64,000 nt of DNA from Nocardioides panacisoli (GTDB lineage Bacteria; Actinomycetota; Actinomycetes; Propionibacteriales; Nocardioidaceae). Below the pieces are notes generated by a model that was not told the DNA's origin, did no database searches, and saw only the letters and a list, made by a program, of their open reading frames with translations. Position 1 is the first letter of the stretch, and each line of letters starts with the position of its first letter. Of the stretch, positions 54,159 through 63,099 are shown piece by piece. The stretch spans positions 3,100,001 to 3,164,000 of the forward strand of contig NZ_CP080409.1 in assembly GCF_019448235.1 (NCBI RefSeq). The letters are read 5' to 3'. The translations under genes were made by a program, and so were the position numbers.

Positions 54159-56552
54159 CTAGTTGTTGCCGCGGCCTCCGCCACCGTTGCCGCCGCCGTT
54201 GTTGCCGCCGTTCCCGCGGCCGCCACCGTTGCCGCCGCCGTTGTTGCCGCCGTTGTTGTTCTTCTTCTTCGGCGGGGGCGGCACGAAGCCGGTGGAGGGG
54301 TAGATGTAGACGGTGAGGCCCTTGCCGTAGGTGGCACCGCCGCCGGGCGAGGAGTAGGCGACCAGGCCCTCGGAGACGTTGGAGTTGCGCTCGTCGCCGA
54401 CGACGGGGTTGTAGCCGGCGTCCTCGAGCTGGCCGCGGGCGGAGGCGATGCTGTCGCCGCTGACGTTGGGCACGGTGCCCTGCTCGCCGTTGATGATCTT
54501 GTCGGTGGGCTGCACGAAGTCCTCGTCGTCGAGGATCCCCGAGATGCCCTGGAAGGTCTCGCCCCAGATCGGGCCGGCGGTGGTCGAGCCGGCGGTCGTG
54601 GTGCGGAAGACGCCACCGATGGTCTGGCCGTCCAGGGTGATCTGACGCCCGGTGTCGTTGTTGACGCCGGCCACCACGGCCGCACCGGCCATGTTGGGGG
54701 TGTAGCCGGAGAACCAGACGGCCTTGTTGTCGCTGGTCGTCCCGGTCTTGCCGGCGGCCGGCTGGCCCGGCGTCAGCGGCGCGCCGAAGCCACCGGGCTC
54801 GATGACGCCGCGGAGCACGTCGTTGACCGCGTCGCCGACCTCCTCGTCGAAGACCCGCTTGCAGCTCTTGTCGTAGGACTTGAGCTGGTTGCCGTTCGCG
54901 TCGGAGATCTTCAGCACCGGGCGCGGGTTGCAGTTGATGCCACGCGCGGCGAAGGTCGCGTAGGCGCCGGCCATGTCCAACGGGCTGACGTCGGCGACGC
55001 CGAGGGTGAAGGAGGGGATCTGGTCGCCCTTGTCGAGGGTGCGGATGCCCATCTGGCGGGCCAGGCGCCACGGCTGGCAGATGCCGACCTCCTGCTCGAG
55101 GCGCACGAAGAAGGTGTTGACCGAGTTCTGCGTGCCCTCGTAGAGGTCCGGGGTGGCGCTGGAGTTCGTCGAGTTGCCGGGGCTCCAGGTCTCGCTGCTG
55201 CGGTAGTTGCCCTCGCAGGTCTTGAACGAGTTCAGCTGCACCGTGGCGGGCTCGGCGGCGGAGATCCGGCGGTTGAGCGGGATGCCCTGGTTGATGGCGG
55301 CGGCGAGCACGAAGACCTTGAAGGTCGAGCCCGGCTGGAAGCCGTTGGCGTTGCCGAACTGCTTGGGCACCGTGTAGTTGAGGTAGGTCTGGCCGGGACC
55401 GTCGCCCTGGGGGCGGGACTGGGCGAGCGCCTTGACCTCACCGGTGCCGGGCTCGACCAGCGCCATCGCTCCCAGTGCGGTGTCGCTGGAGTTGACGTTG
55501 TTGGCGACCGCCTGCTGCGCCGAGCGCTGCATCCGGGTGTCGATCGCGGTCTGGATGCGCAGGCCGCCGGTGCGGATCAGGCGCCGACGGTCCTCCTTGG
55601 TCTCGCCGAGTGCGCGGTCGTTGAGGAGGTACTCGATCGCGTACTCGCAGTACCAGGTGGCCACGGAGTCGTCGCAGCCGTTGGGCATGGCCTGCACGTC
55701 CAGGCCCAGGCCCTTGCCCTGCAGCTGCTCCACCCGCTTCTCGGGGGCCGCGCCGAGGGAGGCCATCCGGCGCAGCACCACGTCGCGGCGCTCCTTGGCG
55801 CGCTCGGGGTACGACGTCGGGTTCAGCGCCTCGGGGCTCTGCACCAGACCGGCCAGGGTGGCGGCCTGCTTGCGGTTGAGGTCCTTGGCATCGACGTTGA
55901 AGAAGTGCTTGGCGGCCGACTGCACGCCGTACGCGCCGTCGCCGAAGTAGACGGTGTTGAGGTAGCGCTCGAGGATCCAGTCCTTGGAGTACTTCTTCTC
56001 CAGCGCGATCGCGTAGCGCAGCTCGCGGATCTTGCGCGCGTAGGACTCGTCGGTGGCCCGGGCGATGGCCTCCTCGTCGCCGTCGGCCTGGTTGACCAGC
56101 GTCTGCTTCACCAGCTGCTGGGTGATCGAGGAGCCACCCTGGACGACCTCGTCGGCGGCCTGGTTGGTCACCAGGGCGCGCAGCGTGCCCTTCAGGTCCA
56201 GGGCGCCGTGCTGGTAGAACCGGTAGTCCTCGACCGCGAGCAGCGCCTTGACCATCTGCTTGGAGATCTGCTTGAGCGGGATGACGATCCGGTTCTGGTC
56301 ATAGATCGTGGCGATGGTGTTGCCCGCGCGGTCCTCCAGGATGGTGCGCTGGGCGAGCAGGTCGGTCTCGAGCTCCTGCGGCAGGTCCTCGGCGGTGCCC
56401 GCGATGCTGCGGGCCGAGAGGCCGGCCACGCCGGCGAAGGGGATCGCCAGGCCCGAGACCACGACGCCGAGCACCGCAGAGACCAGCGCCATCACACCGA
56501 GGTGGGAGGCGATCTTGCCTGCGGGGAGCTTGTCGGCGTCGGATCGTGCCAT
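54159..56552 (-). CDS. ponA2: Bifunctional penicillin-binding protein, PonA2-type with PASTA domain
   Basis: A 797-residue class A penicillin-binding protein. After a membrane anchor (LVSAVLGVVVSGLAIPFAGV) comes a glycosyltransferase domain with catalytic Glu near 108 in LLAVEDYRFYQHGALD and then SSITQQLVKQ. The transpeptidase domain has GSTFK (active Ser near 407), TQNSVNTFF (SxN) and KTGTTS near 601. A PASTA domain follows (about 690-755), then a Gly/Asn-rich tail of some 33 residues made of NNGGGNGG-type units. The synteny with whiB4/wblA, divergently encoded, matches mycobacterial ponA2. The ATG at 56552 gives the common start. Confidence 0.93.
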   Translation of the reverse strand: MARSDADKLPAGKIASHLGVMALVSAVLGVVVSGLAIPFAGVAGLSARSIAGTAEDLPQELETDLLAQRTILEDRAGNTIATIYDQNRIVIPLKQISKQMVKALLAVEDYRFYQHGALDLKGTLRALVTNQAADEVVQGGSSITQQLVKQTLVNQADGDEEAIARATDESYARKIRELRYAIALEKKYSKDWILERYLNTVYFGDGAYGVQSAAKHFFNVDAKDLNRKQAATLAGLVQSPEALNPTSYPERAKERRDVVLRRMASLGAAPEKRVEQLQGKGLGLDVQAMPNGCDDSVATWYCEYAIEYLLNDRALGETKEDRRRLIRTGGLRIQTAIDTRMQRSAQQAVANNVNSSDTALGAMALVEPGTGEVKALAQSRPQGDGPGQTYLNYTVPKQFGNANGFQPGSTFKVFVLAAAINQGIPLNRRISAAEPATVQLNSFKTCEGNYRSSETWSPGNSTNSSATPDLYEGTQNSVNTFFVRLEQEVGICQPWRLARQMGIRTLDKGDQIPSFTLGVADVSPLDMAGAYATFAARGINCNPRPVLKISDANGNQLKSYDKSCKRVFDEEVGDAVNDVLRGVIEPGGFGAPLTPGQPAAGKTGTTSDNKAVWFSGYTPNMAGAAVVAGVNNDTGRQITLDGQTIGGVFRTTTAGSTTAGPIWGETFQGISGILDDEDFVQPTDKIINGEQGTVPNVSGDSIASARGQLEDAGYNPVVGDERNSNVSEGLVAYSSPGGGATYGKGLTVYIYPSTGFVPPPPKKKNNNGGNNGGGNGGGRGNGGNNGGGNGGGGRGNN

Positions 56553-56617
56553 GCGCCTCAGATTACGGGAACTTCCTGAGAGGACCGATTCCGTCGCGCG
56601 ACGACCAGCGACCACGT

Positions 56618-56635
56618 CTAGTCACTAATGACTAG
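56618..56635. promoter_or_regulatory. CTAGTCA-CTAA-TGACTAG inverted repeat between ponA2 and whiB
   Basis: A perfect 7-base inverted repeat with a four-base spacer in the 175-base divergent gap. A further CACTAG half-site occurs near 56683. It may bind a regulator shared by ponA2 and the WhiB-type gene. Confidence 0.4.
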
Positions 56636-56727
56636 TGCGCCGCCACCGTTGAGGCGTCCCTCCCCTCCGAAACGGTCACTAGCGTTGACCCATCGAAGCC
56701 CGCGTTGGGGGCGGGAATCGGAATCGG

Positions 56728-57015
56728 ATGGGGACGAACATGTGGGATGACGACTGGACCAACCGCGCCGCCTGCCGCACCAAGGGGCCCGACGACCTCT
56801 TCGTCCGCGGGGCCGCGCAGAACCAGGCCAAGAAGATCTGCGCCAGCTGCCCGGTGGTGACCGAGTGCCTCGCGGAGGCGCTGGACAACCGCATCGAGTG
56901 GGGCGTGTGGGGTGGCATGACCGAGCGCGAGCGGCGTGCGCTGCTGCGTCGTCGGCCGGCGACCTCGTTCCGCGAGCTGTTCGAGACCGCTCGCCGCGAG
57001 CTCGTCGCCTCCTGA
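56728..57015 (+). CDS. WhiB-family Fe-S regulator, WblA/WhiB4-type
   Basis: A 95-residue WhiB-like protein. Four Cys residues that bind a 4Fe-4S cluster are in AACRTKGPDD and KKICASCPVVTECLAEAL. The GVWGGMTERERRALLRRR motif is the DNA-binding/turn region, and the LFVRGAAQNQAKKIC text is specific to the WblA/WhiB4 branch. These proteins respond to oxidants or nitric oxide. ATG at 56728 or the one at 56740 (GGGGA just upstream) could be the start. The divergent arrangement with ponA2 matches mycobacteria. Confidence 0.93.
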   Translation: MGTNMWDDDWTNRAACRTKGPDDLFVRGAAQNQAKKICASCPVVTECLAEALDNRIEWGVWGGMTERERRALLRRRPATSFRELFETARRELVAS

Positions 57016-57065
57016 TCCGGAGGTCGGCCGCTGCCTGACCCGAGGCGAATTCCCCTCGGCTCGGC

Positions 57066-57881
57066 TCAGCGGCGGCGTACGACGAGGGTCTGGCTGGCCT
57101 GCCCGATCACGCCGGTCGTGTCGAAGAGCTGGCCGGTGGCGACGCCGGTGCCCTCGGGACCGATCGTCGTCCGGGCGGCCAGGCCGACGTGCGCGCCGAT
57201 CGGCGCGCGCCAGAGGTTCACGCTGACGTCGGCGTTGCTGAAGAGGTACTCCTCCAGTGGGAGCACCCAGCTCAGCCCGTTGCAGAAGTCCGCGGTCGCC
57301 GCGGCCAGCGACGCCGGTCGGGTGTCCGCACCGGCGAGCAGCGGGAGCCGGAAGCCGAACCAGGCGGTCGCCTCGCCCGGCTCGTCGACGGTGCCCGCAG
57401 CCACGCGTGGCGCCATCGCGTCGGCGTAGAAGGACGGGTAGTCCGGCATCCCCGGGATGCGGAAGCGGGGCAGGTCCTCGGCCAGTGCCACCGGCGGTGG
57501 GTCCTCGTGAGCGAGCGTCGGCACGTCCAGCGGCTGGTCCGGCACCGCGACGGTGACCGCTCGCGCGGTCGCGACCGTGGCGCCCTCGCTGGTGACCGTG
57601 GCCTCCCAGCGACCGGCGCTGCGGCCGGCGCGGCCGGTGACCGTGAGCTGCAGCGCAGTGAGCGGCACGGGGCGGAGGAACTCCACCGTCAGCCGTGCGA
57701 GCCGGTGGCCCTCGCCGGCCTCCTGCTCCACGCAGTGCGCGAGCAGGGCCGCCGGTGCGCCGCCGTGCTGGGCGTCGGCACTCCAGGGGCCGCGGGCGTA
57801 CTCGGTCGGGAGGAAGGTGCCGGGACCGTCCCCGGGCACGAAGACGGCATCGGCGGAGGCGGCGGCAGTCACCCGAGGCAT
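57066..57881 (-). CDS. Double-hotdog acyl-CoA thioesterase (TesB-like)
   Basis: A 271-residue protein with two hotdog halves. The N-terminal half has ADAQHGGAPAALLAHCVEQE and LARLTVEFLRPVPL. The C-terminal half contains AAATADFCNGLSWVLPLEEY and VSVNLWRAPIGAHVGLAART, which carries the usual Asp/Asn-rich strand of TesB-like enzymes. Many Nocardioides and mycobacterial genomes encode such proteins; substrate is probably a fatty acyl-CoA. It lies between whiB and the ArsA pair on the minus strand, with a 28-base gap to the next. Confidence 0.85.
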   Translation of the reverse strand: MPRVTAAASADAVFVPGDGPGTFLPTEYARGPWSADAQHGGAPAALLAHCVEQEAGEGHRLARLTVEFLRPVPLTALQLTVTGRAGRSAGRWEATVTSEGATVATARAVTVAVPDQPLDVPTLAHEDPPPVALAEDLPRFRIPGMPDYPSFYADAMAPRVAAGTVDEPGEATAWFGFRLPLLAGADTRPASLAAATADFCNGLSWVLPLEEYLFSNADVSVNLWRAPIGAHVGLAARTTIGPEGTGVATGQLFDTTGVIGQASQTLVVRRR

Positions 57882-57909
57882 CGTACGGAGCCGCGCGCCT
57901 GCCTCGCCG

Positions 57910-59094
57910 TCAGGCCTGGTCGGCCAACAGGTCGCCGACCTCGCGGAGGCCGGCCAGGTCGTGCACGTCCCCGGCGAGCGCGGGCACGACGGCCCGGGGG
58001 ACCTGGGGGTGGGCGGTCGCGAACCGCTCCCGCAGCGCCCGCTCGCGGGTCACCGACTGCACCTGGTCGGCGTGCAGCCGCAGCAGTCCCGCCGTCAGCG
58101 ATGCCGGGTCCTCACGCCGCAACCGGCCCGCCGCGGCCAGCGCGTCCTCGGCCTCCAGGGCGCTCGCCGGCTGTGGGTTCGCGCGGTTGACGACGAGGCC
58201 CGCCAACGGCATCTCGTCCTCGCTGAGCCGCTCCACGAAGTACGCCGCCTCCCGCAGTGCGTCCGGCTCCGGGGCCGCCACCACCAGGAACGCCGTCCCG
58301 TCGGCCTGCAGCAACGAGTAGGTCTTCTGCGCGCGTTGGCGGAACCCACCGAAGACGGTGTCGAGGGCGGCGACGAAGGTCTGCAGGTCCCGCAGCACCT
58401 GGGCGCCCAGCACCTTGGTCAGTGCGCCGGTGACCAGCCCGAAGCCCGCCGTCATCAGCCGCGCGGGGCCGCGGGCCGGGGCCAGCATCAGCCGGATGAA
58501 GCGGCCGTCGAGGAAGCTCGACAGCCGTTCGGGGGCGTCGAGGAAGTCCAGCGCGGACCGCGACGGCGGGGTGTCCACCACGATCAGGTCGTAGTCGCCG
58601 CTGCGTTGCGCCTCGCGGTGGATCTGGCCGAGCTTCTCCATCGCCATGTACTCCTGCGTGCCCGCGAACGAGCTCGACAGGGCGACGTAGAAGGGGTTGT
58701 CCAGGATCTGCTGCGCCTTCTCCGGGCTGGCCTGGGACTCCACCACCTCGTCGAAGGTGCGCTTCATGTCCAGCATCATCGCGTCCAGCCGGCCGGACTC
58801 GCCGTCGGTCGCGTCCGTCGCGACCCCCTGCACCGGCCGCGGGGTGTTGTCCAGCTCCTCAATGCCCATCGACTGCGCGAGCCGGCGCGCCGGGTCGATG
58901 GTCAGGACGACGACCTTGCGGCCCCGCTCGGCCGCCCGCAGTGCGAGCGCGGCCGAGGTGGTGGTCTTGCCGACCCCGCCGGAGCCGCAGCACACGATGA
59001 TGCCGGTGTCGCGGTCGTCCAGCAGCGCGTCGACGTCGAGCGGTCCGGCCGACTGCGTCGTGGTCGGCCCCACGCGGCTCCTGCTCCTGCTCAT
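57910..59094 (-). CDS. ArsA-family ATPase, second of a pair (BagB/Rv3680-like)
   Basis: A 394-residue P-loop ATPase of the ArsA/GET3 group. The nucleotide loop is CCGSGGVGKTTTSAALAL near residue 35. Switch motifs follow in LTIDPARRLAQSMG and VVDTPPSRSALDFLDAPERL. The DTPPS and GLVVNRANPQ sequences are typical of this family. It overlaps the upstream ATPase by four bases (ATGA), so the two probably form a heterodimer. In M. tuberculosis a similar pair lies beside whiB4 and is linked to stress and glycerol tolerance (recollection). Confidence 0.9.
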   Translation of the reverse strand: MSRSRSRVGPTTTQSAGPLDVDALLDDRDTGIIVCCGSGGVGKTTTSAALALRAAERGRKVVVLTIDPARRLAQSMGIEELDNTPRPVQGVATDATDGESGRLDAMMLDMKRTFDEVVESQASPEKAQQILDNPFYVALSSSFAGTQEYMAMEKLGQIHREAQRSGDYDLIVVDTPPSRSALDFLDAPERLSSFLDGRFIRLMLAPARGPARLMTAGFGLVTGALTKVLGAQVLRDLQTFVAALDTVFGGFRQRAQKTYSLLQADGTAFLVVAAPEPDALREAAYFVERLSEDEMPLAGLVVNRANPQPASALEAEDALAAAGRLRREDPASLTAGLLRLHADQVQSVTRERALRERFATAHPQVPRAVVPALAGDVHDLAGLREVGDLLADQA

Positions 59095-60089
59095 GCCAGT
59101 CCCTGCTCCCGCATCGTCGACGCGAGCTCGTAGAGCCCGCCCAGGTCCACGCCGCCCGCCAGCCGCGGCAGCTCGTACGCCGGCACGTCCAGCGCCGCGA
59201 TGCGCTCGCGCTGGGAGTCCTCCAGTGCCCGCCGGTCGGCGTGGTTGCGCGCCTCGCTGAGCAGGCCGTCGACCAGGGCGTCGTCGGGCTCGAGGCCGGC
59301 ACCGGACAGGTCGCCGGCGATCGCGTCGCGGTCCAGCGTCCCGGCGCGGGCCGCGGCGAGCTCCTCGGTCGTGAGGTCCTGCGGGCGTACTTGGTTGACG
59401 ACGACGCCGCCGACCGGGATGTCGACCTCGCGGACCTCCTCGATGGCGTCGGCGGTCTCCTGCACCGGCATCTCCTCCAGCAGGGTCACCAGGTGCACCG
59501 CGGTCCGCGGCGAGCGGAACAGCTGCATCATCGTGTCGGACTGCTGCTTGATGGGGCCCACCTTCGCCAGCCCGGCCAGCTCGTTGCTGACGTTGAGGAA
59601 CTGGGTGATCCGACCGGTCGGGGGAGCGTCGAGCACGACCGCGTCGTACTCCTGCGCCCCCCGGTTGCGCGTGTTGCGCTGCACCGCCTCGTAGACCTTG
59701 CCGGTGAGCAGCACGTCGCGCACGCCGGGGGCGATGGTGGTCGCGAACTCGACCACGCCGAACTTGTCCAGCGCCTTGCCCGCCCGGCCGAGGCGGTAGT
59801 ACATCGCGAGGTACTCCAGCAGCGCCGACTCCGCGTCGATGTGCAGGGCGTGCACGACGCCCTTGCGGCCGCTCTCCTCCGGGAGCCCGGTGGTGAGCCG
59901 GCGCTCCTCGTAGGGCAACGGGTCGACGTCGAACATCCGCGCGATGCCCTGCCGACCCTCCACCTCGCACAACAGCACGTTCGTGCCCGCCCTGGCGAGG
60001 GCGAGCGCCAACGACGCGGCGACCGTCGACTTGCCGGTGCCCCCCTTGCCGGTGACCACGTGGAGCTTCACCCGCGACCAATCACTCAC
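59091..60089 (-). CDS. ArsA-family ATPase, first of a pair (BagA/Rv3679-like)
   Basis: A 332-residue partner ATPase. The P-loop is VVTGKGGTGKSTVAASLALA at the start. Later motifs are LCEVEGRQGIARMFDV, VVLDAPPTGRITQFLNV and GGVVVNQVRPQDL. The gene shares four bases with the second ATPase. Such paired cytosolic ArsA proteins do not need an arsenic pump partner and none is encoded nearby. Their client is not known. Confidence 0.9.
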   Translation of the reverse strand: MSDWSRVKLHVVTGKGGTGKSTVAASLALALARAGTNVLLCEVEGRQGIARMFDVDPLPYEERRLTTGLPEESGRKGVVHALHIDAESALLEYLAMYYRLGRAGKALDKFGVVEFATTIAPGVRDVLLTGKVYEAVQRNTRNRGAQEYDAVVLDAPPTGRITQFLNVSNELAGLAKVGPIKQQSDTMMQLFRSPRTAVHLVTLLEEMPVQETADAIEEVREVDIPVGGVVVNQVRPQDLTTEELAAARAGTLDRDAIAGDLSGAGLEPDDALVDGLLSEARNHADRRALEDSQRERIAALDVPAYELPRLAGGVDLGGLYELASTMREQGLA

Positions 60090-60165
60090 CCGGGCAGCCT
60101 AGCGATCGCACGGCACGGCCACCGGCTTTGCGGTGCGTGCTGGACGCCGCGGAGCGGCCGCCCGC

Positions 60166-60585
60166 TCACGCGAGCTTGTCCGCCAGCACGACCCAGGTGA
60201 AGAAGCACACGCCGAGCAGCATGCCCACGTGCCCCAGGATCGACAGCGCCGGCCCGTCGCCCCAGCTGTCGCCGGTCGTGGCCCGGGCGTGCGCGCCCGA
60301 GGCGGACTGCCACCGGGCCAGGATCAGGATGCCGATGACCACCTCCACCCACCAGGCGAGGAGTGCGACCGCGCCGAGGGTCCCGCCCGGGGCGGTGAGG
60401 TAGGCGATCCACGCGACCAGTGCCACGACGCCGACGGCGGTGTGGGCGTTGACCACGCCGAGGGGGACACGCGCGCTGCCCGCCTGCGACTGCTCCGAGG
60501 AGAGCCGCATCCGGGTGAGGAGGACGACGACGGCCGCCAGGCCGGTGAGCAGCCACACGGCGTTGTCGAGGTTCACGGGCGGCAT
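60166..60585 (-). CDS. Four-helix membrane protein
   Basis: A 139-residue integral membrane protein. Hydrophobic segments: LDNAVWLLTGLAAVVVLLT, TAVGVVALVAWIAYLTAP, LGAVALLAWWVEVVIGILIL and LSILGHVGMLLGVCFFTWV. It has no recognised domain. It is divergent from the DUF4177 gene at 60641 and shares orientation with the ATPase pair, starting 76 bases beyond their promoter side. The function is not known. Confidence 0.7.
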   Translation of the reverse strand: MPPVNLDNAVWLLTGLAAVVVLLTRMRLSSEQSQAGSARVPLGVVNAHTAVGVVALVAWIAYLTAPGGTLGAVALLAWWVEVVIGILILARWQSASGAHARATTGDSWGDGPALSILGHVGMLLGVCFFTWVVLADKLA

Positions 60586-60640
60586 CGTCGCACAACCCGT
60601 GACATGGGCCACGCCGTCTCGCGTGAGTAGGCTGCGGACC

Positions 60641-60796
60641 ATGACCAAGTGGGAGTACCAGGTGGCGCCGGTGTTGAACCACGCCGCCACGCAGATCCTG
60701 AACAACTTCGGCGAGGACGGCTGGGAGCTCGTCGCCATCATGGGCGGCGAGGGCGGCAACGACATCGCCTACTTCAAGCGCCCCGCCGAGGGCTGA
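60641..60796 (+). CDS. DUF4177-family small protein
   Basis: A 51-residue protein with the DUF4177 pattern: KWEYQVAPVLNHAATQILNN and FGEDGWELVAIMGGE, ending YFKRPAEG. Such proteins are found next to RidA and ArsA-type genes in actinobacteria. No function is known. It starts with ATG at 60641 and ends one base before the RidA gene. Confidence 0.9.
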   Translation: MTKWEYQVAPVLNHAATQILNNFGEDGWELVAIMGGEGGNDIAYFKRPAEG

Positions 60797-60797
60797 C

Positions 60798-61271
60798 ATG
60801 GCCGCGGCGAGCACCCCCGAGGAGCGGCTGGCCGAGCTCGGGCTGAGCGTGCCCGACGTCGTGCCGCCCGTGGCGGCGTACGTCCCCGCGGTGCGCAGTG
60901 GCGACCACGTGCTGACCGCGGGCCAGCTGCCGATGCGCGACGGCGAGCTGCTGGCCACCGGCAAGGTCGGTGCGGAGGTCACGCCGGAGACGGCGTACGA
61001 CGCCGCACGGCAGTGCGCCCTCAACGGGCTGGCCGCCGTCCGGTCGGTGACCGGGGACCTGTCCGCGATCACCCGGATCGTCAAGGTGGTCGTGTTCGTC
61101 GCCTCCGACCCGGCCTTCACCGCCCAGCCCGGCGTCGCCAACGGCGCCTCGGAGCTGCTCGGCGAGGTCTTCGGCGACGCGGGCGTGCACGTCCGGTCCG
61201 CCGTCGGCGTCGCGGCGCTGCCGCTGGACGCGCCGGTCGAGGTCGAGCTGACCGTCGAGGTCGCCTCCTGA
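60798..61271 (+). CDS. RidA-family deaminase/chaperone
   Basis: A 157-residue RidA/YjgF protein. The substrate pocket Arg is in HVRSAVGVAALPLDAPVEVE and the Glu-bearing strand is at its end. The helix TAYDAARQCALNGLAAVRSV is standard. RidA hydrolyses reactive enamine/imine intermediates made by PLP enzymes. Members of this long form in actinobacteria have not been characterised much. ATG at 60798; the stop overlaps the next ATG by one base. Confidence 0.92.
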   Translation: MAAASTPEERLAELGLSVPDVVPPVAAYVPAVRSGDHVLTAGQLPMRDGELLATGKVGAEVTPETAYDAARQCALNGLAAVRSVTGDLSAITRIVKVVVFVASDPAFTAQPGVANGASELLGEVFGDAGVHVRSAVGVAALPLDAPVEVELTVEVAS

Positions 61272-62146
61272 TGCAGATCCCGGTCCCGCCGGTGCCGCTG
61301 CCGGAGAAGGTCGCGCAGGTGGCGCAGGAGTACGCCGACGGCACGCGGGAGCCGGCCGAGCCGCGCAACGCCGCGACCGTCGTACTGCTCCGCGACGCGG
61401 CGGCCGGCAGCGCCGGTGGGCCGGAGGTCTACCTGATGCGGCGGCAGGTCTCGATGGACTTCGCCGGCGGCATGTGCGTCTTCCCCGGGGGCGGCGTGGA
61501 CGAGCGCGACTTCGACGGCACCGTCTCGTGGGCGGGCCCCTCCCCGGCGGAGTGGGCCCGGTTGCTCGGCACCGACGAGGAGGTGGCGCGGGCGTTGGTC
61601 TGCGCCGCGGTGCGCGAGACCTTCGAGGAGTCCGGCGTGCTGCTCGCCGGCCCGTCGGAGGACTCCGTCGTCGCCGACACCACCGGCGAGGACTGGGAGG
61701 CCGACCGCGTGGCGCTGGAGTCGCGCGAGCTGGCGATGACCGACTTCCTCGCCCGCCGCGGCCTGGTGCTGCGCACCGACCTGCTCGGCGCGTGGTCGGG
61801 CTGGCTGACGCCGGTCTTCGAGCCCAAGCGCTACCGCACGTGGTTCTTCGTGGCGGCGCTGCCGGAGGGGCAGCGCACGCGCGACGTCTCCACCGAGTCC
61901 TCCTCGGTGGTCTGGCAGGGCGCGACCTCGGCGGCCGAGGACGTCGAGGCGTCACGGATGGCGATGCTGCCGCCGACCTACCTGACCTGCCTCCACGTCG
62001 GCCAGCACCGCAGCGTGGCCGACGTGCTGGCCGCCGCGGACCGGGAGGTGGCGATGTTCATGCCCGAGGTCGAGCGCCTCGATGACGGCTTCACGCTGAC
62101 CATCCCCGAGGAGCTGCGTCCCCTGCTCGCGGCACGGCGGCCATGA
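61271..62146 (+). CDS. Nudix hydrolase with insertion (NUDT19/CoA diphosphatase-like)
   Basis: A 291-residue Nudix protein. The box is split: the Gly-rich part MCVFPGGGVDERDF near residue 80 is separated by an insert from AAVRETFEESGVLLAG near 115, which carries the REUxEExGU motif. That layout is seen in NUDT19-type enzymes that cleave CoA or nucleotide diphosphates. It starts with ATG overlapping the RidA stop (TGATG) and ends overlapping the next gene in ATGA, so the three genes are translated together. Confidence 0.88.
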   Translation: MQIPVPPVPLPEKVAQVAQEYADGTREPAEPRNAATVVLLRDAAAGSAGGPEVYLMRRQVSMDFAGGMCVFPGGGVDERDFDGTVSWAGPSPAEWARLLGTDEEVARALVCAAVRETFEESGVLLAGPSEDSVVADTTGEDWEADRVALESRELAMTDFLARRGLVLRTDLLGAWSGWLTPVFEPKRYRTWFFVAALPEGQRTRDVSTESSSVVWQGATSAAEDVEASRMAMLPPTYLTCLHVGQHRSVADVLAAADREVAMFMPEVERLDDGFTLTIPEELRPLLAARRP

Positions 62147-62970
62147 CCCAGCAGCCGGAGTGGAACGGTGGCGCCTTCGGTGAGCGCGGACGGTGCGTGC
62201 TCGCCCCCAACCCCGGTGTCATGACGCTCGACGGCACCAACACCTGGGTCCTGCGCGAGCCCGGTGCGGAGCGGTCGATCGTCGTGGACCCGGGTCCCGT
62301 GGTGGACGAGCACCTCGACGCGGTCGCGGAGTCGGCCGGGCAGGTCGAGTACGTGCTGCTGACCCACCACCACCTCGACCACTCCGAGGCGGCGCGCGGC
62401 TTCGCTGAGCGCATGGGGTGCGGCGTCCGCGCCCTCGACCCCGAGCTGTGCTGGCGCTCGGAGCCGGTGACCGACGGCGAGCGGATCGACGTCGGTGGCC
62501 TTCAGGCCGAGGTCCTCACCACGCCGGGCCACACCTCGGACTCGATCTCGCTGGTGCTGCCGGCCGAGCGCGCCCTGCTGACCGGCGACATGGTGCTGGG
62601 GCGGGGGACCACGGTGGTGGTGCACCCCGACGGCGAGCTGTCGGCGTACTTCGACTCCATCGCGCGGATGCGCGCCCTGGTGAGCGAGGACCGGGTCGAC
62701 ACGCTCTGGCCGGCGCACGGCCCGGTGCTCGACGATGCCGCCGGCGTCCTCGACCACTACGTCGTCCACCGTCGCCAGCGCCTCGCGCAGGTGGAGGCGG
62801 CCCTGGAGCGACTCGGCCTCACCCCCACCGACCTGCCGCCCGACGTCGCCGAGCACGACACCCTGCCCCGCCGCGTCGTCGAGGTCGTCTACGCCGACGT
62901 CGACGAGTCGCTGTGGGGCGCCGCCGAGTGGTCGGTCCGCGCCCAGCTGGCCTACCTCGCCCGCCGCTGA
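62143..62970 (+). CDS. MBL-fold metallohydrolase (LACTB2/Rv3677-like)
   Basis: A 275-residue metallo-beta-lactamase fold protein. The metal motif HxHxDH is in YVLLTHHHLDHSEAARGF near residue 75. Additional ligands occur in VLTTPGHTSDSIS and LLTGDMVLGRGTT. A C-terminal extension holds a helix bundle (DHYVVHRRQRLAQVEAALER), typical of LACTB2-like RNases. Function here is unknown. The ATG overlaps the Nudix stop. It is convergent with the enoyl-CoA hydratase gene across a cluster of repeats. Confidence 0.9.
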   Translation: MTQQPEWNGGAFGERGRCVLAPNPGVMTLDGTNTWVLREPGAERSIVVDPGPVVDEHLDAVAESAGQVEYVLLTHHHLDHSEAARGFAERMGCGVRALDPELCWRSEPVTDGERIDVGGLQAEVLTTPGHTSDSISLVLPAERALLTGDMVLGRGTTVVVHPDGELSAYFDSIARMRALVSEDRVDTLWPAHGPVLDDAAGVLDHYVVHRRQRLAQVEAALERLGLTPTDLPPDVAEHDTLPRRVVEVVYADVDESLWGAAEWSVRAQLAYLARR

Positions 62971-62974
62971 CCTC

Positions 62975-63098
62975 GCCGAGTCGGCGCCAACTCGGCTGTC
63001 CGGGGCGCCGAGTCGGCGCCAACTCGGCACTGAGCGCCGTCGTTGAGCCGAGTTCACGCCGACTCGACCCGTTCGTGGGCCGAGTTCACGCCGACTCG
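62975..63098. repeat. Four palindromic repeat units between convergent genes
   Basis: Two units with the GGCGCC centre (62975-62996, 63007-63028) face two with the CACGCC centre (63047-63066, 63079-63098) in the opposite sense. Pairing of the outer units would form a large stem. The cluster fills the gap between the MBL-fold gene and the hydratase gene; it may stop both transcripts. Confidence 0.85.
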
Positions 63099-63099
63099 G

